Source of the DNA: Marinobacter maritimus
GTDB taxonomy: Bacteria > Pseudomonadota > Gammaproteobacteria > Pseudomonadales > Oleiphilaceae
Length of the DNA stretch: 64,000 nucleotides
Reading direction: 5' to 3'
NCBI RefSeq assembly: GCF_007671675.1
Contig: NZ_VCGW01000001.1
Span: 1,054,001-1,118,000 of the forward strand
Positions within the stretch are counted from its first letter, which is position 1. Every line of letters starts with the position of its first letter. Below the pieces are notes generated by a model. It was not told where the DNA came from. It made no database searches and worked only from the letters and a program-made list of their open reading frames with translations. Both the position numbers and the translations under genes were made by a program. Below are positions 44,319 to 53,402 of the stretch, in pieces.

Positions 44319-45193
44319 CAATCGAGGATTCCAATCTCTTCAGCTGTTTTACGGATCGGCTCGTAATCGTCGTTGGAGGCAGGAATAAAGCCTGAACGCG
44401 GAAAGCTCTCCAGAAGCTCCGGGTCGTCGAGATTCAACAGCGCTTCGGTAACGCGCTGCTTGAAGCCCTCACCAAACCGGTCATCCACATCACCACGGAT
44501 TGTCCACTGATAGTCCGGGTAGGCAGGAGTTCTCCAGATGACCTGGACAGCATCGGTATCGATGTTTCCGTCGCTCAGTTCTTTTTCCCAAACCTGGAAG
44601 TTAAGTGCGCCTACATCATAGGTTCCGGCTTCGACCAGACGAAGGGTGCGGGTGTGGTTACCACTGAAGCCAACGCGCGAGAAGAAGTCTTCAGGGTTCT
44701 CACCAAAGGTGTCGCGCACGTAGAATTCCGGCATGAGTCGACCAGATGTTGAGCCCTTGGAGCCAAAGGTAAAGGTTTTACCCTGCAGCTGGTCCTTCAG
44801 CTCGGAAAGCTCGTCGGCTGACTCGATGCCTGTATTGGTATTGGCTATAAAGTAGGTCTCGAAGGCTTCGTCTTCCACACCTTGGGCGATGGCTTCAGAG
44901 CCCGGCACCAGCCTGCGCGCCTGCACACCTGAAAGGCCACCGAACCATGCCAGCTGGACCTGATTGTTACGGAACGCTGAAACTGCCGCCGCATAGGATT
45001 TGACCGGAATGTATCGTACATCCACATTCAGTTGCTCAGAGAGATAATCCGCCACACCGCGGAATCGCTCTACGAGTTTCGTTTCGTCTTCATCGGGGAT
45101 CGCAGTGAATACGAACGTTTCAGCCGTTGCCGCAGCAGCGGTGAAACAGAACAAGCTGGAAACCATCAACTTCCGTATAAGATTCAAAGCCAT
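44318..45193 (-). CDS. PhnD-like substrate-binding protein of the putative selenate type
   Basis: 291 residues with signal peptide (about 1-24, cleavage before ETFVF). The core FTAIPDEDETKLVERF, LAWFGGLSGVQAR, FGSKGSTSGRLMPEFYVR and SGNHTRTLRLVEAG matches the subgroup of PhnD-like proteins that co-occurs with selD and is annotated as a putative selenate transporter component. First gene of the importer operon, divergent from senB. The ligand has not been shown for this protein. Confidence 0.88.
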   Translation of the reverse strand: MALNLIRKLMVSSLFCFTAAAATAETFVFTAIPDEDETKLVERFRGVADYLSEQLNVDVRYIPVKSYAAAVSAFRNNQVQLAWFGGLSGVQARRLVPGSEAIAQGVEDEAFETYFIANTNTGIESADELSELKDQLQGKTFTFGSKGSTSGRLMPEFYVRDTFGENPEDFFSRVGFSGNHTRTLRLVEAGTYDVGALNFQVWEKELSDGNIDTDAVQVIWRTPAYPDYQWTIRGDVDDRFGEGFKQRVTEALLNLDDPELLESFPRSGFIPASNDDYEPIRKTAEEIGILD

Positions 45194-45388
45194 TTGAAAT
45201 CCTTGATCGGTTATGTGATTGATAAAGCGGAGGTGCAGGATACTCTTATTCCCCTCAACCCTGAACAGCTATACGGATTAAGGGTTTAAATGGGTCAAGC
45301 ATCCGGGCACTATTCTTACGACTTTCCATGCAAGTCTATCAAATTTCCATCCCGGCCCTGAAAGGGTCTCGTTATACCAAAGGGCGCT
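45194..45388. promoter_or_regulatory. Divergent promoter region between the importer operon and senB
   Basis: 195 bp with no gene. Both the importer operon and the senB gene must start here, which suits joint control by selenium status. No operator or riboswitch was recognised by eye. Confidence 0.5.
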
Positions 45389-46375
45389 ATGGATATCATC
45401 ATGATCACACCAGCAGGCCCGGGCTCGAAAGCCGGCAACAGAGCAACAGCAGAGCGTTGGCAGACGTTGCTGGAACAAGCGGGGCATAAAGTCTCTGTTG
45501 TTACCGCTTACAACGGTGAGGCTTGTGATCTTTTCATTGCTCTGCACGCCTGGCGCAGCCATGAGGCCGTTCGCCTTTTCAGGGACACCTGGCCCGGCAA
45601 GCCTTTGGTTGTAGCACTGACTGGAACAGATATCTACCGGTACCAGTACGAGCATCCCGAGCAAACCCTCTATTCCATGCAAACGGCTGACGCGCTGATC
45701 GGCTTGCATGCACTGGTTGGTCACGATATTCCAGAGAGTGTCAGGAACAAACTCGTTACGCTGTTTCAGTCAGCCGAACAGCCTGGCGACCTGACTGTAG
45801 GAGCTGCTTCCGATTCGTTTCACTTTGATGTGTGCGTTATCGGCCACCTTCGGGATGAGAAAGATTCCCTTCGGGCTGCTCTGGCATCCCGGCTGTTACC
45901 CTTCGAATCGCGAGTTCGCGTTTTCTGCGCCGGCAAGCCCCACGATGCGAATTGGGAAAATCTTGCGAAACAGGAAACGCAGGAGAACCCCCGCTTCAGA
46001 TGGCTCGGAGAGCTGGAAAAAGGGCAGACAGCCAAGTTGATGGCCGATAGCCAATTACTGGTGATGAGTTCAGTCATGGAAGGTGGGGCGAACGTTGTGT
46101 CAGAAGCCTGCCGTAACGGCCTGCCAGTTATTGCCTCGGATATTTCGGGGAATATCGGGCTGCTTGGAGAGGATTACGCAGGTTACTATCCGGTAGGGGA
46201 TACGCAAGCGCTTGCCGAAATACTCGTGCGTGCGGAAGGTGATACGGAGTTTTTGGAGAAATTGCGCAAACAGGTTGGCCAGCTTGCCAGCCTGTTTACG
46301 CCGGAAAAAGAGCAGGAATCCCTGGAGCAAGCGCTGTCCCTTGCGGTACGGCACAGCTCCGGAAGAAGCCTTTAA
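45389..46375 (+). CDS. senB: Selenosugar synthase SenB (TIGR04348-type glycosyltransferase)
   Basis: 328 residues of GT-B fold type: start DIIMITPAGPGSKAGNRATAERW, the LVVALTGTDIYRYQY stretch, LVMSSVMEGGANVVSEAC for donor binding and VIASDISGNIGLLGEDYAGYYPVGD. This is the TIGR04348 family, whose members include SenB, which makes a selenosugar from selenophosphate and UDP-GlcNAc on the way to selenoneine. An AGGG lies 5 nt upstream of the ATG. The selenophosphate source, SelD, is encoded convergently 2 bp away. No SenA is present in the window. Confidence 0.88.
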   Translation: MDIIMITPAGPGSKAGNRATAERWQTLLEQAGHKVSVVTAYNGEACDLFIALHAWRSHEAVRLFRDTWPGKPLVVALTGTDIYRYQYEHPEQTLYSMQTADALIGLHALVGHDIPESVRNKLVTLFQSAEQPGDLTVGAASDSFHFDVCVIGHLRDEKDSLRAALASRLLPFESRVRVFCAGKPHDANWENLAKQETQENPRFRWLGELEKGQTAKLMADSQLLVMSSVMEGGANVVSEACRNGLPVIASDISGNIGLLGEDYAGYYPVGDTQALAEILVRAEGDTEFLEKLRKQVGQLASLFTPEKEQESLEQALSLAVRHSSGRSL

Positions 46376-46377
46376 AC

Positions 46378-48654
46378 TCATTCTTTTAGTGTGATGGGCT
46401 CGATCGGCCCGCTTTCATCCTGAGGCAAAACCCGCCCGATGACTGCGGTGTGTGGGTAACCCAGGGCTTTGAGCTCCCGGACACAATCTTCCGCCTTGTC
46501 GGCCGAGACACTTGCCAGCAAGCCACCGGCAGTCTGTGGATCAAAGATCAGCGCATAGCGTGGGTGTTTGACCCACTTTTCCTGATCCCGGATACCACGG
46601 CGCAGCCGTATATTGGCTGGCTGCAGGGAGCTGAGAATGCCGGCTGCTGCCGTTTCCTCCGCACCTGGCAGAATGGGGATTGCCGAGAGATCCAGCTCGG
46701 CGTCCACGCCTGAGGGTCGAGTCATTTCAACCAAGTGGCCCAGCAAGCCGAAGCCGGTTACATCTGTACAGGCTTTTGAGCCGAAGCTGCGCAGACAATC
46801 TGCGGCTTTCTTGTTCGACTGCACCATGGAGGCGAGGGCCGAATCAATCCAACGACCTTTCGCGGCCAAGCGTGCGTGAGCGGCAAACAAAGTCCCTGTG
46901 CCAATGGGTTTGGTGAGGATCAGAATATCACCGGCCCGCAAGCCACCTTTGCTCATCACTTCATCTGGATCAATCAGACCATTAACAGCGAAACCCAGAG
47001 CAAGCTCGCGGCCTTCACCCGTGTGGCCGCCAACCAACGCACAACCGGCTTCATTCAACACATCCACAGCACCAGACATCATCTGGAAAACCACGTCTTC
47101 CACTTTGGACTCAATACCGTAAGGCACCGTGGCCACCGCAGTCGCACTCTGGGCTTCAGCACCCATGGCAAAAACGTCACCCAGGGCGTGGTTGGCAGCA
47201 ACGCGACCAAACGTGTAAGGGTCATCAATAAAGGCGCGGAAGAAATCCACGGTATGTACTACCGCTTTGCCGGGTGGAACCCGTAGAACGGCTGCGTCAT
47301 CCGGCGCGTGCAGGCCAATCAGAATGTCGTCTCGCTCAATAGGTCGGAGTTCACCCAGCGCTCTTGAAAGCACCGTACTGCCAACCTTGGCCCCACAACC
47401 CCCACAACGCATGGCAACCGCGGATATCGCCTGGGAGGCTTCCTCGGGATTTTGCGCTGCAGCGGTATCGGGCAGAACACCCCCTTCATCCATATCCGGG
47501 AGGTCTGTAAACTTCTGCATGAAGCGACGGTCTATCCAGTCCTTCCAGCGCCAAACCAAAGCGCCATCAAACTGCATGTCACCGCGAGAGGCGACAGCGT
47601 ATTTGTCCCCCGTGCTGATCAGAGCCAACCACTTTTTCTGAGGGTGAAAATCTTTCGGCGTTTGGCCCAAAGCCATGCGTTTCAGGTTATCTGCCAGAGG
47701 CGGGCCCTGGCGCACTGCAAACACACCGGCTTTTTCGCGGGGGTGATTGACGACATTGGCAATATCGCCCGCAGCGAATATGTTGTCATCATTTTCAACC
47801 TGCAGGGTGTCCCGCACCCTGAGGAACAGCCCGTCATCCAGCGCCAGACCGGTTTCCTCCAACCAGGTCGGGCCGCCGGCTCGAGTTACCCAGAGAACTT
47901 CGTCTGTCTGCAAGGATTCGCCAGCGGCCGTGCGTAAAAACCCTTCACTGACTTTTTCTACTGGTGAGCCGAGATGTAACTTTACCCCACGTTCGGAGAG
48001 GGTCTTCCGAAAGATCTCGCGCACTTTTTCATTGTGAGTGGGGAGAATTTCATTGGCAGCATCAAATAAGTGGAAATGCAGCTGGCCGGGATCCCGGCCA
48101 CGCTGTTCCAACTCGTTTCTGAGTCGGTACTGCATTGCCAGCGTCAGCTCAACACCACCAGCACCCGCGCCCACAATACCAATCGTGAGCGGCCCTTCAT
48201 GATTTTCTATGCGTGAAAGAAGGGCGAGCCAGCGGTTATTGAAACCTGTAATTGGCTTGACCGGCACCGCGTACTGCGACGCCCCTTCCACTTCATTCAC
48301 TCTGGGGGATGAACCGATATTGATCGACAGTATGTCGTAAGGCACATCAGGCCGGCCTTTACAGATTACCCGCTTGCTGGAGCGATCAATACCAGAGGCT
48401 TCGGCCCGGTAAAAGCGTGCACCTGCATACTCTGCCAGGCGGCTAAGATCGATGTGTACATCGTCGTAGCTGTAGTGTCCTGCCACGTAGCCAGGCAGCA
48501 TTCCGGAGTAGGGCGTGTGGGTATCGCGGCAAATGAGGGTCAGCCGAACGCCGGGAACCGGTTTCATTGCAAACCGTTTGAGTACCCCGACGTGGCTGTG
48601 CCCGCCGCCAATCAGGACAATGTCCCGTAAAACAGGCTGGTCAGGCGTTCGCAT
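46378..48654 (-). CDS. selD: Fused pyridine nucleotide-disulfide oxidoreductase-selenide, water dikinase
   Basis: 758 residues. Residues 1 to about 385 form an NADH dehydrogenase-like flavoprotein (IVLIGGGHSHVGVL, VGAGAGGVELTLAM, NIFAAGDIAN). Residues about 410-750 form SelD, which makes selenophosphate from selenide and ATP. C420 and K423 in GGCGAK match the essential C17 and K20 of E. coli SelD, while the second cysteine is alanine. This N-terminal fusion is known; its reaction is not, but selenium or sulfur redox chemistry is likely. The start overlaps the upstream phasin/HhH gene stop (TGATG). Confidence 0.94.
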   Translation of the reverse strand: MRTPDQPVLRDIVLIGGGHSHVGVLKRFAMKPVPGVRLTLICRDTHTPYSGMLPGYVAGHYSYDDVHIDLSRLAEYAGARFYRAEASGIDRSSKRVICKGRPDVPYDILSINIGSSPRVNEVEGASQYAVPVKPITGFNNRWLALLSRIENHEGPLTIGIVGAGAGGVELTLAMQYRLRNELEQRGRDPGQLHFHLFDAANEILPTHNEKVREIFRKTLSERGVKLHLGSPVEKVSEGFLRTAAGESLQTDEVLWVTRAGGPTWLEETGLALDDGLFLRVRDTLQVENDDNIFAAGDIANVVNHPREKAGVFAVRQGPPLADNLKRMALGQTPKDFHPQKKWLALISTGDKYAVASRGDMQFDGALVWRWKDWIDRRFMQKFTDLPDMDEGGVLPDTAAAQNPEEASQAISAVAMRCGGCGAKVGSTVLSRALGELRPIERDDILIGLHAPDDAAVLRVPPGKAVVHTVDFFRAFIDDPYTFGRVAANHALGDVFAMGAEAQSATAVATVPYGIESKVEDVVFQMMSGAVDVLNEAGCALVGGHTGEGRELALGFAVNGLIDPDEVMSKGGLRAGDILILTKPIGTGTLFAAHARLAAKGRWIDSALASMVQSNKKAADCLRSFGSKACTDVTGFGLLGHLVEMTRPSGVDAELDLSAIPILPGAEETAAAGILSSLQPANIRLRRGIRDQEKWVKHPRYALIFDPQTAGGLLASVSADKAEDCVRELKALGYPHTAVIGRVLPQDESGPIEPITLKE

Positions 48655-49307
48655 CAGTTAATTTTCTTGGCTTCGGCACTGAGTTGATCAAATCCTTTGA
48701 TATTCGAGAAAGCATTCAGCTTTTCCTGATCAGCCGTCGATGGGTTGGCAATCTGATCGATGGATGTGATTCCGGCTTCTTTCATCTTTTTGGCGGTCGC
48801 CGGTCCGACGCCCTTCACCAGCGTGAGATCGCTTTTATCCACCGGCTTTGGAGTCTTGGCAGCAGGTGCTTTCGCAGGTGCTTTCTTTGCAGCAGGCTTT
48901 TTGGCCGGCGCTTTTTTAGGCGTTGCTTTTTTCGCTGCGGGCTTATTGGCAGAGGTGCTTGCCTTAGCCGCTTTCGCTTTGTTGCTGTCTTTTTTACTTT
49001 CTTTTTCAGCCTTGCGGATGTCTTCTTTCGAAGCAACGCCCAGACGTTCAAGAATGTTGGTTTGCAGTTCGTGGAACTCGTCCAGACGACGCTCGAATTC
49101 GTCATTAAAACGTTTCATTTCCCGCTCGCGCACTTCATCAACTTCTTTAAGAAGTTTGCGAATCGGATCCTGAACCTGATGTTGCAGTGTATCGAGCTGC
49201 TTCATCGCATCGCTGACCAGACCTTCGATCTGGGATGAGGTTTTCTCAAATTCCTTGTTAACTTTTTTTACGATCTTTTCAACACTCGCTTTGGCTTTCT
49301 TCGCCAT
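48654..49307 (-). CDS. Phasin-like protein with Lys/Ala-rich linker and helix-hairpin-helix domain (PhaF-like)
   Basis: 217 residues in three parts. Residues 1-98 form a long amphipathic helix ending in ERLGVASKEDIRKAEK, which recalls the coiled-coil part of phasins. Residues 100-158 are a lysine/alanine/proline-rich histone H1-like region with AKKAP-type repeats, as in PhaF and AlgP. Residues 161-217 form a helix-hairpin-helix domain (LVKGVGPATAKKMKEAGI). PhaF binds PHA granules and DNA; here the extra domain could add specific DNA or protein binding. The ATG at 49307 has GGAGAC upstream. Its stop overlaps the selD start. Confidence 0.85.
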   Translation of the reverse strand: MAKKAKASVEKIVKKVNKEFEKTSSQIEGLVSDAMKQLDTLQHQVQDPIRKLLKEVDEVREREMKRFNDEFERRLDEFHELQTNILERLGVASKEDIRKAEKESKKDSNKAKAAKASTSANKPAAKKATPKKAPAKKPAAKKAPAKAPAAKTPKPVDKSDLTLVKGVGPATAKKMKEAGITSIDQIANPSTADQEKLNAFSNIKGFDQLSAEAKKIN

Positions 49308-49348
49308 GAGATTGTCTCCTTGCAGGCAGGTAGAACGAACAATAGTGA

Positions 49349-49747
49349 TCAGGCCATCTGCCGGAAACCGGGCATGGAACCTGAAGAACGACGTGATTTC
49401 AACGACTGCTTTTTTGAAAGTACTTCTCTGATACGGCGCAGCTTTTCTTCAAGTGCCGTGCCGCCATCAGACTTTAACTCAACAAAATCAATAGAATAGA
49501 AGAAGTTGCTGCAGTGCTTTCTACGCTCGGTAATTAAACCTGTAATATTTTCAGCACGAATTTTATCAAACGGCATGTCCATAATCAGATCAAGCACAAC
49601 GGTATCGCCGGGATTGAACATCTTGTCCGTCTTCATAACGCAACCGTAAGCGTCCAATTCAAAAAGCGCGGCCTCGACCTGCTCCTTGCGGAACAGGCCC
49701 TGCCGGATTCTGAAACGGGCGACAAGATCGGGCAACGCTTCTTTCAT
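49349..49747 (-). CDS. PilZ-like domain protein, degenerate
   Basis: 132 residues. The fold resembles a PilZ domain (RFRIRQGLFRKEQVEAALFELDAYGCVMKTDKMFNPGDTVVLDLIM and the FFYSIDFVEL end), but the canonical RxxxR and D/NxSxxG residues for cyclic di-GMP are not clearly present. It may therefore not bind the nucleotide. The ATG at 49747 is preferred over an upstream TTG at 49792. It is 41 bp upstream of the phasin-like gene on the same strand. The C-terminal tail is basic. Confidence 0.75.
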   Translation of the reverse strand: MKEALPDLVARFRIRQGLFRKEQVEAALFELDAYGCVMKTDKMFNPGDTVVLDLIMDMPFDKIRAENITGLITERRKHCSNFFYSIDFVELKSDGGTALEEKLRRIREVLSKKQSLKSRRSSGSMPGFRQMA

Positions 49748-49863
49748 GAATGCTGAGTCTCTGCAAAGGCTGACTTGATATTGATTAAACAATAGACACT
49801 GGCCAAAGGTTTTGCAACGCCATCAGTGCCATACGATAAACCTTTGAGGCGGTTCTTCAACAC

Positions 49864-51384
49864 CTAACGGGTGATAATTTCGTACATGTCAATTCTGCGG
49901 TCTTTAAGGTTGGTTACTGACCCTTCGTTCCTTACCAGTGTGAGCTTTTCCAGGTCCATATCAGAAAACATGATCATCTCGGTATTGGGCGTTGTTTCTG
50001 CCATCACGGCGTCGTGAGGGAAAGCGAAGTCAGATGGCGAGAACACCGACGATTGCGCATATTGCACGTCAAGGTTTTCCACTTTTGGCAGGTTCCCGAC
50101 GCTGCCGGTGATTACTACATAACATTCGTTTTCAATGGCCCGGGCCTGGGCGCAATGACGAACCCGCAAATAGCCGTTTTTGGTGTCTGTCCAGAAGGGC
50201 ACACAAATAATGTCGACTTCATTAATCGCAGCAATTCGGCCCAGCTCAGGGAACTCAATGTCATAACAGATGAGAATCGCAACGCGCCCGGAATCTGTAT
50301 CGAAGACTTCAAACTTGTTCCCGCCTTCGATAACCCAGTCACGGCGTTCGTGGGGCGTAATGTGGATCTTGCGTTGCTCGTCCACTCGGCCATCGCGATG
50401 GCACAGGTAAGACACATTATAAACCCTGTCGTTCTCAAGCAGCGGCATAGAGCCGGTGATGATGTTGATGTTATAGCTCACCGCCATATCAGACATTCTG
50501 TCACGGAACTGCTGAGTAAATCCGGCAAGGAAACGGATAGCGCGAGTCTGATCCACCTGATCGGTCAGGCCCATCAAAGGTGCGTTAAAAAATTCCGGGA
50601 AGAGCGCAAAGTCACTCTTGTAATCGGACAGCGCGTCTACGAAGTACTCAACCTGTTCCAGCACCTCTTCAACGGAACCGAATTCACGCATCTGCCACTG
50701 AACTGCGCCCATCCGGACCTGCGTTTTCTTTTCGTTCAGAACCGAGGAAGGCGGGGTGTACAGGATGTTCCGCCATTCCAGCAAGGTTGCATACCCTTGG
50801 GATTTTTCATCCTCCGGGAGGTATTTGTGCATCAGCCGGGTGACCTGAAAGTCATTCGACAATTGGAAGCTCAGAATGGGATCGTAAATATCCCTGCGAT
50901 CCACCCGGTCAATATACTCGGCAGGGGAACACTGATCTGCATACTTGAAATAACCCGGTATGCGCCCGCCAGCAAGGATAGCGCGCAAATTTATGGACCG
51001 GCAGAGCTCTTTGCGAGCTTCATACAAGCGCCGCCCCAAGCGGTAGCCACGGTATTCCGGGTGAATGAACACATCCAGCCCGTAAAGGGAATCACCTTTC
51101 GGATCGTGCCTGATTTGTTCGTTCCGTTTAATCAGATCGTCATAAGTATGAGGGTTGCTGAATCGCTCATATTTAACAGACACGGTGAGCGCGACGGCAA
51201 CGAGCTGGCCTTTGTCCTCGATGCAGATCTGGCCATCCGGGAACTGTTCAACCAGCGCCTTGATGGTGTCCTTTGGCCAGGCGCCGCCAATATCGTCATA
51301 AACACGATCCATTAACACCTGAAGTTGCTCGTAATCATCGAGTGTCAGGTTGCGCAGATTGAGATGCAGTTCTTCATGGGCCAT
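49864..51384 (-). CDS. GNAT acetyltransferase fused to carbon-nitrogen hydrolase
   Basis: 506 residues. An N-terminal GNAT domain (about 1-200, with VFIHPEYRGYRLGRRLYEARKEL for acetyl-CoA) is joined to a nitrilase-superfamily domain (about 220-500). The catalytic triad is visible: E264 in FPEFF, K339 in EQRKIHI and C373 in LICYDIEFPE. Such fusions occur in many proteobacteria; substrates are not established, though an amidase coupled to N-acetylation is the obvious idea. Start ATG at 51384. Confidence 0.92.
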   Translation of the reverse strand: MAHEELHLNLRNLTLDDYEQLQVLMDRVYDDIGGAWPKDTIKALVEQFPDGQICIEDKGQLVAVALTVSVKYERFSNPHTYDDLIKRNEQIRHDPKGDSLYGLDVFIHPEYRGYRLGRRLYEARKELCRSINLRAILAGGRIPGYFKYADQCSPAEYIDRVDRRDIYDPILSFQLSNDFQVTRLMHKYLPEDEKSQGYATLLEWRNILYTPPSSVLNEKKTQVRMGAVQWQMREFGSVEEVLEQVEYFVDALSDYKSDFALFPEFFNAPLMGLTDQVDQTRAIRFLAGFTQQFRDRMSDMAVSYNINIITGSMPLLENDRVYNVSYLCHRDGRVDEQRKIHITPHERRDWVIEGGNKFEVFDTDSGRVAILICYDIEFPELGRIAAINEVDIICVPFWTDTKNGYLRVRHCAQARAIENECYVVITGSVGNLPKVENLDVQYAQSSVFSPSDFAFPHDAVMAETTPNTEMIMFSDMDLEKLTLVRNEGSVTNLKDRRIDMYEIITR

Positions 51385-51443
51385 TCAGCGGGGCTCCTGT
51401 ACGGCGGGGAATGGAATTGACGACCAAGTTTATCAGAAGGCAT

Positions 51444-51470
51444 TAAAGAGTTCGCACAAGCTGCCGAAAA
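51444..51470 (+). promoter_or_regulatory. FliA (sigma-28) promoter of the chemoreceptor gene
   Basis: TAAAGAGT (51444-51451), 11-nt spacer, GCCGAAAA (51463-51470), against the consensus TAAAGTTT-N11-GCCGATAA. The spacing is exact and the key TAAA and GCCGA blocks are intact. The start codon follows 29 nt after the -10 element. Confidence 0.8.
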
Positions 51471-51498
51471 CTAATGCAACAACCATCGGGAGTAAACT

Positions 51499-53385
51499 GT
51501 GCATCTAAATTTCGGTCAAAAGCTGTTGGTCACCTTCAGTATCCTGCTCGTTCTGGTGATGGCCGCCTTCACCATTTCCGGCAATCTCAGGTTGCAGAAC
51601 ACGACTGAAACCTATGTCGATGCCTTGATTGAAAACACGGCGGAGCAGAATACGTCGAGTATTGCCGATTGGCTCAATACTCGGCTAAAGATGACCGAAG
51701 CCACAGCCAAGGCACTGGAAACGGTGACGGGAGATCAGCAAGCCCGCACCTTGCTCCAGGCAATTTCAACCGGAGGTAACTTCAAGGATGTGTATGTCGG
51801 CCGTAACGATGGCTACATGCTCATGAAAACAGAAGCGGATGAGGCTTCTCTGCCATCAGACTACGATCCTCGAGTGCGCCCATGGTACAAGAAAGCCATA
51901 GAGTTCGGGCGCTCATCATTTACCGAGCCATACCTTGATGCAGCCACCGGTGAGATCGTCATTTCCACACTTGCGCCCATCGCGCGCGGCGAAAATACGG
52001 GTGTTGCAGGTGGGGATATTACGCTGAAAGCCATTGATGACATGCTGTCTGTAATCAATCTGGCTGGCACGGGCTATGCCGCACTTATCAGCCGCAAGGG
52101 TACTGTGCTTTACCATCCGGAACGGGATCTTATCGGTAAAAACATCAGCTCGTTGCTCGGCCAAGCCCCGAAACTGGACGGGGGCGAGCATGCCTATCAG
52201 AAAGATGACACTCCCTGGAGCGCCAGCTTTCATCGCATCAGTCAGGCTCGTGGTGTGGATTGGTACCTGGGAACCTTCGTTAACGAAGACAAGCTGAACG
52301 CCCCGGTTCGCAGTGCAATCATGACGGGCCTGATTATCGCGATTATCGGGCTTTTGGTGTCTCTGGTTGTTCTTCATTTGGGCATACGCGCTCTGATGGG
52401 CCCGGTTCGACGCCTGAATGCTGCGATGGCAGATATCGGCTCAAACGATGCGGACCTGACCCAGCGGCTTGACGACAGTGCCCGTGATGAGTTTGGCGAG
52501 CTTGCGGCAAGTTTCAATCAGTTTGTAAAGAAGATTCACGATGTTGTTTTTGAAGTGCAGCAGGGCAGCACAGAACTGGCAACAAACGTAACTTCACTTC
52601 GAAATACGGCGAAAACCAGCCGCAACAGTGTTGATAGCCAGCAGGCGGAAGTGGATATGGTCGCTGCGGCCATTAACGAAATGTCCGCAGCTGCCAACGA
52701 AATCGCCCAGAACGCCCAGCAAACAGCTGACGCTGCGAATACGGCTGATGAAGACAGCCGCGCCTCTCTGGAAACTGTTGCAGCATCGCGTGATGCCGTC
52801 CAGAAACTGTCCCGTGAAGTTAGTGCCGCTGCAGAGGTAATCGACACACTGGGTAGAGATGTTACGTCCATAACGTCCGTGCTCGAAGTCATCCAGGGCA
52901 TTGCCCAGCAGACGAATCTGCTGGCCCTGAATGCGGCGATTGAGGCAGCTCGAGCCGGTGATGCCGGGCGCGGGTTTGCGGTTGTTGCTGACGAGGTGAG
53001 AAACCTCGCCCAACGCACTCAGAGCAGCACTGAAGAAATCAATAACATGATTGAGCGCCTGCAAAAAGGCGCCAAAGATGCCGTTGAAGTTATGAAAGCG
53101 TCCACTGCTGTCTCCAATGTCAGTATGGAGAAGGCTCAGGATGCCATGGAGTCGCTGAATCGGATTGCGGACGCAATCACCTCAATAAGCCAGATGACAT
53201 CCCAGATTGCCACGGCATCGGAAGAGCAAACGTCGGTTACGGAAGAACTGAATTCTTCGATTACCCGGATTGCTGACCTGGGCCAGGAGGCTGCGGCTGC
53301 AGCAAGTGAAAACGATGTTTACAGCTGCCAAATCGAGCAGATCGGGCAAACCCTGGACGGTAACGTATCACGCTTCCGGGTCTGA
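51499..53385 (+). CDS. Methyl-accepting chemotaxis protein with amino-acid-type dCache domain
   Basis: 628 residues: transmembrane helix about 8-28, periplasmic dCache domain about 35-270, second helix about 275-297, HAMP about 298-350, and the MA signalling domain with its tip in [20 protein letters not shown]. The sensor domain carries Y122, R127, W129, Y130, Y145 and D173, the amino-acid-binding motif of receptors such as PctA. It is thus a predicted amino-acid chemoreceptor. The GTG start at 51499 has GGGAG upstream. A FliA promoter precedes it, tying expression to the flagellar cascade. Confidence 0.95.
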   Translation: MHLNFGQKLLVTFSILLVLVMAAFTISGNLRLQNTTETYVDALIENTAEQNTSSIADWLNTRLKMTEATAKALETVTGDQQARTLLQAISTGGNFKDVYVGRNDGYMLMKTEADEASLPSDYDPRVRPWYKKAIEFGRSSFTEPYLDAATGEIVISTLAPIARGENTGVAGGDITLKAIDDMLSVINLAGTGYAALISRKGTVLYHPERDLIGKNISSLLGQAPKLDGGEHAYQKDDTPWSASFHRISQARGVDWYLGTFVNEDKLNAPVRSAIMTGLIIAIIGLLVSLVVLHLGIRALMGPVRRLNAAMADIGSNDADLTQRLDDSARDEFGELAASFNQFVKKIHDVVFEVQQGSTELATNVTSLRNTAKTSRNSVDSQQAEVDMVAAAINEMSAAANEIAQNAQQTADAANTADEDSRASLETVAASRDAVQKLSREVSAAAEVIDTLGRDVTSITSVLEVIQGIAQQTNLLALNAAIEAARAGDAGRGFAVVADEVRNLAQRTQSSTEEINNMIERLQKGAKDAVEVMKASTAVSNVSMEKAQDAMESLNRIADAITSISQMTSQIATASEEQTSVTEELNSSITRIADLGQEAAAAASENDVYSCQIEQIGQTLDGNVSRFRV

Positions 53386-53402
53386 TTTTTATGGGCTGAT
53401 AA

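Noticed and set aside
48800..48960. Apparent short tandem repeat with AKKAP-type units
   Set aside because: It is in-frame low-complexity coding sequence of the PhaF-like linker, not a DNA repeat element or CRISPR.
50014..51315. Long open frame (433 codons) antisense to the GNAT-nitrilase gene
   Set aside because: It is the mirror of a strongly conserved gene, its translation has no recognisable domain, and it has no plausible ribosome site. Long antisense frames are common in GC-rich genes.
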